From positions 62,001 to 126,000 of the forward strand of contig JAHWIK010000002.1 in NCBI GenBank assembly GCA_019322485.1: DNA of 64,000 nucleotides. The letters are read 5' to 3'. This document shows, in pieces, positions 35,082 to 44,400 of this stretch (its first letter is position 1; each line of letters begins with the position of its first letter). Made by a program: the position numbers and the translations under genes. The stretch comes from Candidatus Woesearchaeota archaeon (GTDB lineage: Archaea > Nanobdellota > Nanobdellia > Woesearchaeales > JAHWIC01). The notes beneath the pieces are model-generated. The model searched no databases, had not been told where the DNA came from, and saw only the letters and a program-made list of their open reading frames with translations.

Positions 35082-36730
35082 TTTGTCAATTCGACCTCAA
35101 CTATATCACGGCGTAGTGGCCTTGCTACTATAGACCTTCCTTTCTTTAATTTACCAAAATTAGAAAGGTTATATGCAAAAAGCATTTTATGGGACTTGCA
35201 TAATATATAAGGGTGGGAGAGGCAGTGGCTTTTCTCTACAATTATGGCTTTAATCTTCTTTGAAAATGGAAAACAGCTATAATCAAAACTCTTCATCACA
35301 AGTATGTCCTTCCCAATTATACCCCTTACTTTAGCAGGGAAATTAGCATACCCCACAATCCTGCCCCCCAAATGGTCTGGCTCCCTCACCCCAAAAGCAA
35401 GACTTGGTTCAAAAGCAGTAATTTTTTTATTTCGACCATATTTCATCTTAAAACGTATTAACTGCATATTAAGGATGTCTCTTAGGGCTGTCTTGCTGCC
35501 TAAAATAAACTCTTCATAAGAAATAGTATCTCTGCTTAATTTGTTAATTCTCTTATTTACCTTATCATACAATTCTTGCTCGTTTTTATTAAATTCTCTG
35601 ATAATGTCTGTCGTTACATTAAAATATTCTAAGGGAAGGGTCATGGCCTTTTGTTTTTCATTTATTTTGTGTCTGCCCAAGTAATTGATTATAGATACGT
35701 ATGCATTGTTTATTGTGGAGTAATACGCCAAATCCAGTATCATTTGCAGGTGTTGATGAAAATTCTGGTTATTTTGTTTAAATGACTTTAAGTTTGACTT
35801 AAGGAACTCTATCAAATTGAATTTAAAATTATTTAATGCCAAAACAAAAAATAAGAGTTTCAAAAATGAAGGCCTATACTCATTTAAGAATATTTGATGC
35901 ATAGACTTGGTTTTTTTGATTTGATTTAAAGATTTTCTTGAGAGTACTTTATTAAGTGCCTTTATAAACGGACCATTATTCACGTCGTAAATCTTATCTA
36001 ACATGAACACCTCAAATTTGGTTGGGTCTTTTTCCAAGAAATTGTATCTCGAAGGAATTATGGATTCATCAGATATTTTTATTAAATAATTTTCAGGGGC
36101 AGGCCTAACTTGGAATATAAAAGGTTCCTGCTTGTATATCCCCCATTCTATAATAGATGAATACTTAGAAGATTGAATTATCTTTTTTACCTGCCCATAT
36201 AATGATTTATTATAGCCCTTTAGTTGTTTGGTCCGCACGATGCGCTCGGTATAGCTTATGTCCTTGCCCCCCTCTATCAACTTATCAAGATTTCCTTCAT
36301 TTTTTATAAAAATCACGCTGTCAGAATCTGGATGGAACTGGATAATTCCAGATTCATCGCAATTAATATGTTCCTGGATGACAACATCATACGCCCCCCA
36401 GTTTAGCTTTTTCTGGATTCTGGAACATTTCTTTTCAAAATGTTTTAAACATTCCCGAAGGTTGTTTCTATGTATATTTCCTAGTGTGGGAAAAATCCCT
36501 GCCAGGGCTTCCCGTGAATCTTCATTACGGAAAGAGCTCCTTAATATCAGATTATCAACCTTATGTCTATGCATAAACCCGATTAGAAAATTGTAACTCA
36601 GTTTCGGTCCGCTTATTATTTCTGTCCTAGGGATCTTTACCTTGTTCTTCTGTAAAAGACTTATTCCTTCTGCCTTGCTTCCTTCCCTATAATGCTTTGC
36701 TCCTATTTTAGCGAAATTAATCATAGCCAT
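35078..36730 (-). CDS. PEP-synthase-like protein (PPDK ATP-grasp + phosphohistidine mobile domain)
   Basis: Residues 1-220 resemble the ATP-binding half of PEP synthase/PPDK: NLILRSSFRNEDSREALAGI corresponds to the VRSSATxEDxxxxSFAG motif, and FIFQVRPAPENY to the terminal Q-x-R-P element. The C-terminal 100 residues look like the swivelling phosphohistidine domain; AIIVEKSHCLSHPYILCKSH carries a candidate His but lacks the usual GGxTSHAAI form. The 550-aa protein has no PEP/pyruvate-binding barrel, so it cannot be a normal PEP synthase. Such two-domain proteins phosphorylate other substrates (rifampin phosphotransferase is an example). It is the last gene of the radical SAM operon and may phosphorylate its product. 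Confidence 0.7.
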   Translation of the reverse strand: MAMINFAKIGAKHYREGSKAEGISLLQKNKVKIPRTEIISGPKLSYNFLIGFMHRHKVDNLILRSSFRNEDSREALAGIFPTLGNIHRNNLRECLKHFEKKCSRIQKKLNWGAYDVVIQEHINCDESGIIQFHPDSDSVIFIKNEGNLDKLIEGGKDISYTERIVRTKQLKGYNKSLYGQVKKIIQSSKYSSIIEWGIYKQEPFIFQVRPAPENYLIKISDESIIPSRYNFLEKDPTKFEVFMLDKIYDVNNGPFIKALNKVLSRKSLNQIKKTKSMHQIFLNEYRPSFLKLLFFVLALNNFKFNLIEFLKSNLKSFKQNNQNFHQHLQMILDLAYYSTINNAYVSIINYLGRHKINEKQKAMTLPLEYFNVTTDIIREFNKNEQELYDKVNKRINKLSRDTISYEEFILGSKTALRDILNMQLIRFKMKYGRNKKITAFEPSLAFGVREPDHLGGRIVGYANFPAKVRGIIGKDILVMKSFDYSCFPFSKKIKAIIVEKSHCLSHPYILCKSHKMLFAYNLSNFGKLKKGRSIVARPLRRDIVEVELTN

Positions 36731-36762
36731 TGTAAAAACAGGGGGTAGATAATTTGTTGAAC

Positions 36763-38520
36763 TTAATTAATACCTGGTTTTGCTCTAATCGGCTTGGGAT
36801 AAAATCCAAAAAAGCGTATAACCTCTTCCAGTTCTCCAGGGCAGTTGTTTCTATGTTTGCAAAAACCACACTTATTTTTTTTGTGTCTCAAATTTTTAGT
36901 GGCTTCTGGAAAAAATAAGTTGTAATTGATTTTTCTGTCTTTCAAATCTATATAAGTAGGATTATAGTTCCTTGTGATATCAAATCCTGATGAAAAGCTT
37001 TTTTTCAACTTATTATCAAAATAACAAAAAGGGATATCCCTAATTGTAAATTTAATTGAATTTTTTGAGCAATATCCTAAAAACTTGCCTAGGGTGGTTC
37101 TGTGGCTGTATAAGCTTACCAGATAGTTTTTATTACCGGCATACCTTTGTTTTTGAGCTAAAATCAAATTAGCCATTCCTTTTTTTCTTAACTTTTTTAA
37201 CAAATCGAGAAAATGTCTGTCTCCAAAATAATTAATATTCTCTTTAGAAAGGTATATCTCCAGGGAGAAATTTACGCTACCTGCATTCTTATTTAAAAAT
37301 TTTAAATTGTCGAGCAAATGCTCTCCTAGGGACAAAATAATTTCAAAATTAGTGGCCCTGTCGTTTAATATTTCTATATCTTTAGCCAAAAACAAAGAAT
37401 CTGTAAAGTCTATGCTTAGGTGATTGATATTGTTGCTTTCTGCACAGCCAACTGCAGATAAGAATAGGGCATATGTTTTGTTTGAAAGTATTACAGCCAC
37501 TGGTTTCTTCAATTTATTAAAAAATTCAGTAAGATTTCTCTTGAAGTTTTTCTTGAAATAAAACTCCCTTAAATCTACAGAAGTTATTGATTTGTCTCTT
37601 ATTACACTCTTATACGTAGAATACACGCAATTACATAAAGAATTCATTGAACAATCTAGGCATTCTTTACCAAAGTAGGTATAAATTTCATTACTAGTCA
37701 GCCTTTTGCAGTTATTGAAAATTGCGAGGGCATCGCCGCCATCAAATCTCATACTATTGCTGTACTTCCTAATCCCATCCAGCAAGTCATTTTGTGGTAT
37801 TTTTACGTTTATTTTCTGATGGCATCTGTCAGCAACAATAACTGCCTTTTTAATGTAATGAAGCAGCTCCTTCCTGTCCACTCTTATTTTTTTATAGTTT
37901 TCAAAGCCGCTTCCAATAGGAGAAAATTCAGAAAGAGATATGTGCTCAACCCCTAATCTAGAGAAGAATACTACTATCTGCGGCAGGTATTTCACATTCA
38001 ATTTCGTTATCGTCACCAACGCACTTATGGATAGATTACCTTTCTTTCTGAGATAGAGTGCATTTTTAATCCCAGCCAAACACTCTAAAAACGAACCCTC
38101 GCTTCTGGTCATAGAGTCTACTAGTGCGGGATTGTGCCCGTGTATAGAAAAGTTAATCTTATTCAAACCAGCATCCACTAATTCCTTTAAATATCTTAAA
38201 TTCTTGAAGGTACGGCCATTTGTAGAAATGTAGATGTTCTTATAACCTATGCTTTTTGCGTACCTGATAGACTCCAGCAAATGAGGATATAGTGATGGTT
38301 CGCAATACCCTGAAAAATGCAAAGAGCGTTTTCCTTTGTCTCTTCCCTCTTTAATAAGGTCTCGCAGTTCCTTTTTTGATATATTGAAATGCTCTTTGTC
38401 TCTTTTGCCTTCATAACAGAATACACAACTATTTTGGCATGGGCCATTAAACATTATAGACCTTTTACTTTCTGGATCTGGATACTCTATGACATTATCG
38501 CAAATTTTTATTGCACTCAT
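36763..38520 (-). CDS. Radical SAM protein with degenerate second SAM-like half, 585 aa
   Basis: The first half (residues 1-300) is a complete radical SAM domain: SIMFNGPCQNSCVFC with cysteines at 28, 32 and 35, HFSGYCEPSLYPH, STNGRTF, FSIHGHNPALVDSMTRSEGS, and a C-terminal cluster region (CLDCSMNSLC). The second half keeps the C-terminal hallmarks of the sister proteins, namely an IPFCYF segment (like IPLCYM in the neighbours) and CGFCKHRNNCPG, but has no CxxxCxxC motif. It therefore looks like a doubled protein whose second domain lost catalysis. Its start overlaps the upstream stop (38517-38520). Confidence 0.75.
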   Translation of the reverse strand: MSAIKICDNVIEYPDPESKRSIMFNGPCQNSCVFCYEGKRDKEHFNISKKELRDLIKEGRDKGKRSLHFSGYCEPSLYPHLLESIRYAKSIGYKNIYISTNGRTFKNLRYLKELVDAGLNKINFSIHGHNPALVDSMTRSEGSFLECLAGIKNALYLRKKGNLSISALVTITKLNVKYLPQIVVFFSRLGVEHISLSEFSPIGSGFENYKKIRVDRKELLHYIKKAVIVADRCHQKINVKIPQNDLLDGIRKYSNSMRFDGGDALAIFNNCKRLTSNEIYTYFGKECLDCSMNSLCNCVYSTYKSVIRDKSITSVDLREFYFKKNFKRNLTEFFNKLKKPVAVILSNKTYALFLSAVGCAESNNINHLSIDFTDSLFLAKDIEILNDRATNFEIILSLGEHLLDNLKFLNKNAGSVNFSLEIYLSKENINYFGDRHFLDLLKKLRKKGMANLILAQKQRYAGNKNYLVSLYSHRTTLGKFLGYCSKNSIKFTIRDIPFCYFDNKLKKSFSSGFDITRNYNPTYIDLKDRKINYNLFFPEATKNLRHKKNKCGFCKHRNNCPGELEEVIRFFGFYPKPIRAKPGIN

Positions 38521-39488
38521 AGTTCTCTTACCCGTTTTATTATTTTTTGTTCCAGGTTTTTCCCAAAAACCGGATAGATGTCATCAAAGCCATACACTTT
38601 CAGATAATGCTCACATACACCCAAACAAATATTCTTAAGGCTACAAGACGGGCAGATAGATTTGCACTGTTTTCTTGAATCGATTCTATCTCTGCCTTTT
38701 AAGCTTCTCTCGAACTTGCCAGCTGGTGAATTATCAAGATATAACGCGTGGCAACCCTGATCTAACACCAGCCTTATTGTTTCAGTTGAAAATTCTTCGT
38801 AGCCATGCATATAGCACAAAGGTATCCTCTCAGCACGAAAGGTCTTACCCCTCTTCTTTAAAGTTGTAAATAATCTGTATAGGTATAGCTCTATTTCAGA
38901 AAACTTAGGAATAAGGGACTTGTTCTCTATGGCTCTGCCAGTATAATCTATGAAGTTTATGCTAAAATGATGTATCTCTGGAAAATTCTCATCCAAAAAT
39001 GCTACAGTCTTGGGCAGAGTCTTATAGTTTATTGAGTTTATGACAAAATTGATGGCGGGGGTGCATATCAGATTGCAGCAATTTTTCAGACCTAAAAGAA
39101 TATCATCAAGATTATCTTTTCCAGAAATTTTGTGGTGTATTTGCGTCTTGTGTGAGTGAAAAGAAAGATTTACATTCCCTAGACCTGATTTCTTCAGAAG
39201 ATTGCAATACCCTTTATCAGATAACTTAATCCCATTTGTTATTATTGAACATCCAACGCCCAAAGAACGGCAGAAGGAAAGCGCTTTAGGCAGATTCTCG
39301 CTCATTGTGGGTTCTCCACCCGTAAAGTAGATAAGATTCGCGCCTTTTTTATGGAAGTGTATAATCTGTTTTTCTATTTCATCAAAAGTCAGCTCATGAT
39401 CTATTTTGGGGTTTGAACACATTATACAATTGTTATTGCATTTCCGGGTTATCTGTATATAGCCTAGGTTGGTTCCTTTTTCTTTCAT
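38517..39488 (-). CDS. Radical SAM enzyme, 323 aa (HxsC-like candidate)
   Basis: This is a compact single-domain enzyme: GYIQITRKCNNNCIMC gives cluster cysteines at 17, 21 and 24. IYFTGGEPTMSENLP is the GGE motif, followed by IITNGIKLS and VNLSFHSHKTQIHHKISG. Near the end, IPLCYMHGYEEF and CPSCSLKNICLGVCEHYLK form an added Cys region. The whole family in this operon shares IPLC plus CxxC-x5-C-x-G. It may be the HxsC-type second maturase, because HxsC is also a short paired radical SAM enzyme, but I cannot verify the subfamily. It is coupled to both neighbours by four-base overlaps. Confidence 0.8.
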   Translation of the reverse strand: MKEKGTNLGYIQITRKCNNNCIMCSNPKIDHELTFDEIEKQIIHFHKKGANLIYFTGGEPTMSENLPKALSFCRSLGVGCSIITNGIKLSDKGYCNLLKKSGLGNVNLSFHSHKTQIHHKISGKDNLDDILLGLKNCCNLICTPAINFVINSINYKTLPKTVAFLDENFPEIHHFSINFIDYTGRAIENKSLIPKFSEIELYLYRLFTTLKKRGKTFRAERIPLCYMHGYEEFSTETIRLVLDQGCHALYLDNSPAGKFERSLKGRDRIDSRKQCKSICPSCSLKNICLGVCEHYLKVYGFDDIYPVFGKNLEQKIIKRVREL

Positions 39489-40402
39489 TTTTCAAATTCC
39501 TCATTACCATACAAGATTATGTAATGTTTATACACACCAAAGCAGCTCCCAGAATGCTTGCAGCAATTGCATTTATTTAATTTGACATTTAATTTGTCCT
39601 TTTTTTGCTTAACGAATGATATCCTCCTGGTTCCATCGTTTTCATTAAGTATGCACTCATCTATATCCTGTTCTTGTTTTGGGACGTATCTCTCCTCAAA
39701 ATGTTCCCCAAATACACAGGGGGGTATCCCATCAAATTTCAAAAAAACATCTTTTTTCTTTGTAAATTTAATAATTTGAAATAAGGTATTTTTAATTTCA
39801 GAATATGTAGGAACTATCCTGTTTTTAATGGCAAACGGAGTTGGCCTAACGAAATTTACTCTAAAGTTGGAGAAGCCCAGCCCCTCAAAAAAGCCCAGTG
39901 AGTCTATAATGGTGCCGTAATTTTCTTTATTTAACACAGATATGATCGTAACGTTCTTTTCATTTATAAAACCAGCCTTAGACAAATATAATATGTTCTC
40001 TAGGGCGCTTAACTTCTGCTTAAACCCGCCTTTTACACTCGTCAAATCATCTTCTGTCTTGGGCAAATGGCTGTGTATAGAAAAGGAGACTCGGTTCAAT
40101 CCTGCTTTGATTGCATTTAGTAGGAATTTTTTATCTGAAAATCTTCTGCCATTTGTTGTTATTGCTATGTGTTTAAATCCCGCTTCCCTCGCATTCCTTA
40201 TTAAAGTGATTATCTTGGGGTGGATTGTAGGTTCTCCGCCAACAAATCCGATGGAATCGTAGCCTTTTTTCTTATATTCTTCTATAATTTTCATTGCATT
40301 TTCTTGTGTTATAAATTTTCCGTTCTTGTTTTCTGAATGGCTAGTGCAAAATTTACAGTTGTTGTTGCATACAAAACCCAGGTTAAATTCTATATGTTTC
40401 AT
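39485..40402 (-). CDS. Radical SAM enzyme, 305 aa
   Basis: The domain begins almost at residue 1 (MKHIEFNLGFVCNNNCKFC; cysteines at 12, 16 and 19). GFVGGEPTIHPKIITLIRNA, ITTNGRRFSDKKF and VSFSIHSHLPKTEDDLTSVK follow. The C-terminal module has IPPCVFGEHFEE, then CNCCKHSGSCFGVYKHYIIL. All these motifs are shared with the other five proteins of the operon, so they form one paralogous family. No leader-binding domain is visible at the N-terminus. The start lies 3 bases after the upstream kinase-like gene. Confidence 0.8.
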   Translation of the reverse strand: MKHIEFNLGFVCNNNCKFCTSHSENKNGKFITQENAMKIIEEYKKKGYDSIGFVGGEPTIHPKIITLIRNAREAGFKHIAITTNGRRFSDKKFLLNAIKAGLNRVSFSIHSHLPKTEDDLTSVKGGFKQKLSALENILYLSKAGFINEKNVTIISVLNKENYGTIIDSLGFFEGLGFSNFRVNFVRPTPFAIKNRIVPTYSEIKNTLFQIIKFTKKKDVFLKFDGIPPCVFGEHFEERYVPKQEQDIDECILNENDGTRRISFVKQKKDKLNVKLNKCNCCKHSGSCFGVYKHYIILYGNEEFEK

Positions 40403-40405
40403 TTT

Positions 40406-41422
40406 TTATAAGGTAGGCTGATGTGCTTTGTTTTTCGAACCCCTATTTTTAACATCATGAGAACTACTTAATAGTTGTTTGTAATAAATGAAATATTTAT
40501 CATGAATAGATAATAGATTCGATTCAGAATCAGACATCCGTTGAACTATCTCTAATAGTAAGAAAAATCTAATCAATGATGCCTTATCTTCATTTAATCT
40601 ATAATCCAGACCAGTTGATACCTTCTTTATCATCGAAGAGATGTTCAACTTGCCGCTCGATTGAGCAAGGATATCAGCTAAATATGTGGCTAAAGTCATT
40701 GTCATAGTAGACTGAACTTCTCCTAAGTGTTCTGACTCCAAAATATAAGTGAGGTTTTTATCTTTGATTGGTTCTAAATACAAGTATGGGATGATTTTTT
40801 CTTTTTTTAGGCATTCTTCGATTGGTTTTTTTCTTTTATTTAACAATCTCAAAAAAATAGGGTGATTTGCCTTGTCAAATTTCTCAATTGTGTTACTAGC
40901 ACATCTAATCTTATTCTTAATTTCAGAAAGTATGGCATCCTTATTAGTATCAGAACCACACAATAAGCTAATCCTATCGCTTTTTTGCGTGCATTCCTTT
41001 AAAAAAGCAGTTAGTATATCTAGGTTATCTATTAATCTGGTTTTCCTACCATCAATAAACTCATATACTCTTATCAATTTATCTTTTTGTTTGAAATAAG
41101 GCAAACCTTTGTCGGTTTTAAGCAATTTAGGAAAGGCTACATAATCTGAGAATATATTTAATAAATCGTATTCTTGAAGGGCTTTCTTTGCATTCTCTTC
41201 AGTATAGTCTTGAAGTTTAACTATGATCTTCTGATTATTGAAATTTAGTAAATGTACATTGCAGCAACTGTGTCCTTGGTATCTATGAATAGATTTCAAG
41301 CCAGTTAATCCGTACAACTTAGCGATAGGTTGTTCTAGTTTATTGCCGCAAGAGTCAACTTTAATGAATTTTTCAGGTACTGTTAAATTAATTCTCTTTT
41401 TGGCCCTTTTCGTGCGTTTCAT
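40406..41422 (-). CDS. APH-like kinase-fold protein lacking a visible catalytic loop, 338 aa
   Basis: The N-terminal lobe resembles aminoglycoside-phosphotransferase-type kinases: YQGHSCCNVHLLNFNNQKII followed by VKLQDYTEENAKKALQEYDL gives the nucleotide-binding strands, the Lys and a helix. VYEFIDGRKTRL is like the family's hinge segment. Where the HGDxHxxN catalytic loop should occur I find only IPYLYLEPIKDKNLTYILE, with no HxD. It is therefore probably a pseudokinase or a binding protein. The call is by pattern, with moderate certainty. It sits in the middle of the radical SAM operon, overlapping the upstream gene by four bases. It could be a substrate-binding scaffold. Confidence 0.55.
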   Translation of the reverse strand: MKRTKRAKKRINLTVPEKFIKVDSCGNKLEQPIAKLYGLTGLKSIHRYQGHSCCNVHLLNFNNQKIIVKLQDYTEENAKKALQEYDLLNIFSDYVAFPKLLKTDKGLPYFKQKDKLIRVYEFIDGRKTRLIDNLDILTAFLKECTQKSDRISLLCGSDTNKDAILSEIKNKIRCASNTIEKFDKANHPIFLRLLNKRKKPIEECLKKEKIIPYLYLEPIKDKNLTYILESEHLGEVQSTMTMTLATYLADILAQSSGKLNISSMIKKVSTGLDYRLNEDKASLIRFFLLLEIVQRMSDSESNLLSIHDKYFIYYKQLLSSSHDVKNRGSKNKAHQPTL

Positions 41423-44400
41423 TTTTCTTTAGGTAATTCATCAACTGGTTTTATTTCTCCTGTACCATAAAGTGAAATATAGTTATTCCATAGCCCGCTG
41501 CACATATTATGAAGAACGCAGTTAGTGCATTGCTTAATTTTAGTTTTATCCCTTTCATCTACCCACATCTCTGGCTCATAGTACTCTGCAGAATATATCA
41601 TATTTTCTCCTAAAAAACAAAGGGGGACACTACACCTGCCCGGCAAGTTAAAAGAAATTCTTTTGGCCTCACAAAAAGAGATGGCTTTTTCTAAAAATGG
41701 TTTTACATCACTAAACTTTGGGATTATCTCCTTGTTTTTCCATGCAGAACATACTGGTGAAACAAAAGAAAAAACAATTCCTCTTATCTTTAAGGTGCCT
41801 TTTGTCGTAAATGAAGAATAAATGAAACTGACTATGTTCTTAAGGTGTTTGTAATTAATAGAATTGATCACAATATTGATAGTAACTGCAACGCCTTCAT
41901 TGATAAGGTTTTTAATTCCTGCCACTGTATCTTTAAGGCTGCCTTTTAGTCCAGTAATCCTTGTTGATAGTTCGTCATTGTGGGCATGAATAGATACAAA
42001 AGCAGAATCAAGGCCTTTTCTTACTAAACACTTTACAAATTCAATATCTTTAAGAAGAATTGCGTTTGTTTGTAGATTTACATTAAGATACCCAAGCTTC
42101 TTTGCTTTTGATATTATGTGAGGAAGGTTTTTATTTAAGGTAGGTTCCTTCCCACTTACTGTAAGTAAGAGAACATTTTTCTTTCTCCACTCAACAAGTT
42201 TATTAATAACAGAATCTGTATCCAAAACCACATTCTCTGCGTCCTTATCTGTATTACAGAAAAGACATCTCTGATTACACTCTAAGTTAATCCGGACCTC
42301 CTTAAAATAAGCTGGTTTAATTTCTTCTGAACCAAAAAGCCTGAAATATTGTAAGTAAATCCCAGGACACCTGTTAGTAAACACACAGGATTTGCAACTT
42401 AATGGTTTTATCCTTACAGACTTAGATAATCTTCTTGCTAGAGATACATAATCTATATTTCCATCAAAGGGTATATGCATTCTTGGCGTTTCAAGACGCA
42501 AGATATTTTCCTTTTTTTTCAAAGAATCTGGTAGGATACACGAAGGAATCCCCTTAAAGTAAAGTTTTATGTTCTTAGACTTAGTTAGTCTAGATAATCG
42601 TGTGATAAATTGTTTAACATCTTTCAATTTTGGGGTTAATTCAGAATATAGAGATAATTTCGCAGTTGGTTCTTGTAGTTCTACTTCGTATTCGTTGCCT
42701 TCTTTTAAAAAATATGAAATCTTATTGTCCGTTAACCCAATTAAGTCTTTTGTTATTATTATCTTATTCTCGTATATCTCTCTAGGTTTGACTTCCTTGC
42801 TTTTCTTTGCGTCAACTTCAAGGTCATTATAGAGGTGTAATAGCAAAGTGAATAAGGAATTATCGCCTCTTGCAAAAGCAACTGTCTTTTCAGAAATGGT
42901 GTTATAAAAATCCTTATCCTCAAGCTGTTTTAAGTGATGTGATATCTCATCAGAATTATTTGCAAAGAGCAAAAACTTGCTAAGATGTTTATTTGCTTTA
43001 ACTTTATTTGTTATTATTGGTTTGCCATACCACATAGCTTCAGATAAGCTTGTGTAGTCCTGGTCGTCGTTGCCTTCAAAAAAAGCAATGGAAATTTTTG
43101 AGTATAAGAGGAGTTTCAAGAACAGTCCATGGGGTATTTGATCAATGCATACAAAATTGTCGTGTTTTCGCAACATATCTAAGTATTTTTTCTGTCTGCG
43201 CGGAATAAGTGCGTCTGATTTAGTCAATATTATTCTCTTCCCTTCAAATGCTTTCCTGTTATCGTAAAGGAGCCTATAATCCCTTTCTCGTCCACCAAAA
43301 AAGACATAGTCAAATAGGTGTTTCTTCGGAATTTTATAATCTATTGCATTGTCTGGCGCCCAATCTATGGAATATCTCATATCCATCTTAGCTGCAAACT
43401 TACCAAAAGAAGCTCCTGGTAAGGCGTGCCTAAACATATTATAACACTTTACTGAGTTGTCGTCGTAAGACATTAACCAGTTTAGATTGCCATTATTTTG
43501 TGATATGTAAGTAAAATCGTTAAGTAGTATAGACATTGGTCTGCCTTTAAGGGGCACTTCATCTAATACGTGAAGGGCACCAAAGGATATTATGTAATCA
43601 TAATTTTTAGACAATACCTCTTCCTTAGATACCTGATTAATCTTGCCCATAGGCAAATCAAATTGGTTTTTCTTTTGTTCATCTACATAAAGATCAACAT
43701 ATTTGACTTTAACACTATTAAAAAAAGAGATGATCTCTTCTAAAAAAACTCTCCGAGAGGTTCCCACAATAATCAAAATGCCAAGTTGCTTAGGCGGAAG
43801 GCCCTCAATAAGCTTCTTGGTTTTATTGAGATATTCCTTGTCTTTTTCTAATTCAAGCTTAGATATATCTACCCCAAAGTTCTTCTTAATTTTTGATATT
43901 TGTAAATTTATGTTCTTGGTCTTTGCGTCCGAGCTAGAATATTCGGGCTTCTTAAATGCGTCGCATAATAGTATTTCTTCTGTCGTGTTTTTTCTAAGCT
44001 TCTTATACGAATCAAGCATTTGTCTTTTAGTTTCAAGTATCGTTGGGCATATCAGTCTAATCCCACAATTGGAACACCTTGTGCCTTGGCAATGTGGCCT
44101 TGAAGAATTAGCAAATGTATTTTTCCACATGCCTCTGACCTCGTCCACCATTTTATGTGGGTCTTCAACATAGCGTTCATAACCTTCAAGGTATTCTGGA
44201 GGATATCGACTAAGCCAAAAGACAACATCGTGCTTTTCAGCAAGATCTATAACTTCTTTAACAAAAGGTGTTGCTTCCTTGAAATCATAAGATAAAATCG
44301 ACCTGTTGTCATATGCGTTGCTACTAAACGTAAGGCTCATAAGATTCATTTCTCTTATGCCTTTCCTGTACAAAAAGAAAAAGATATCTTTTAGATATTT

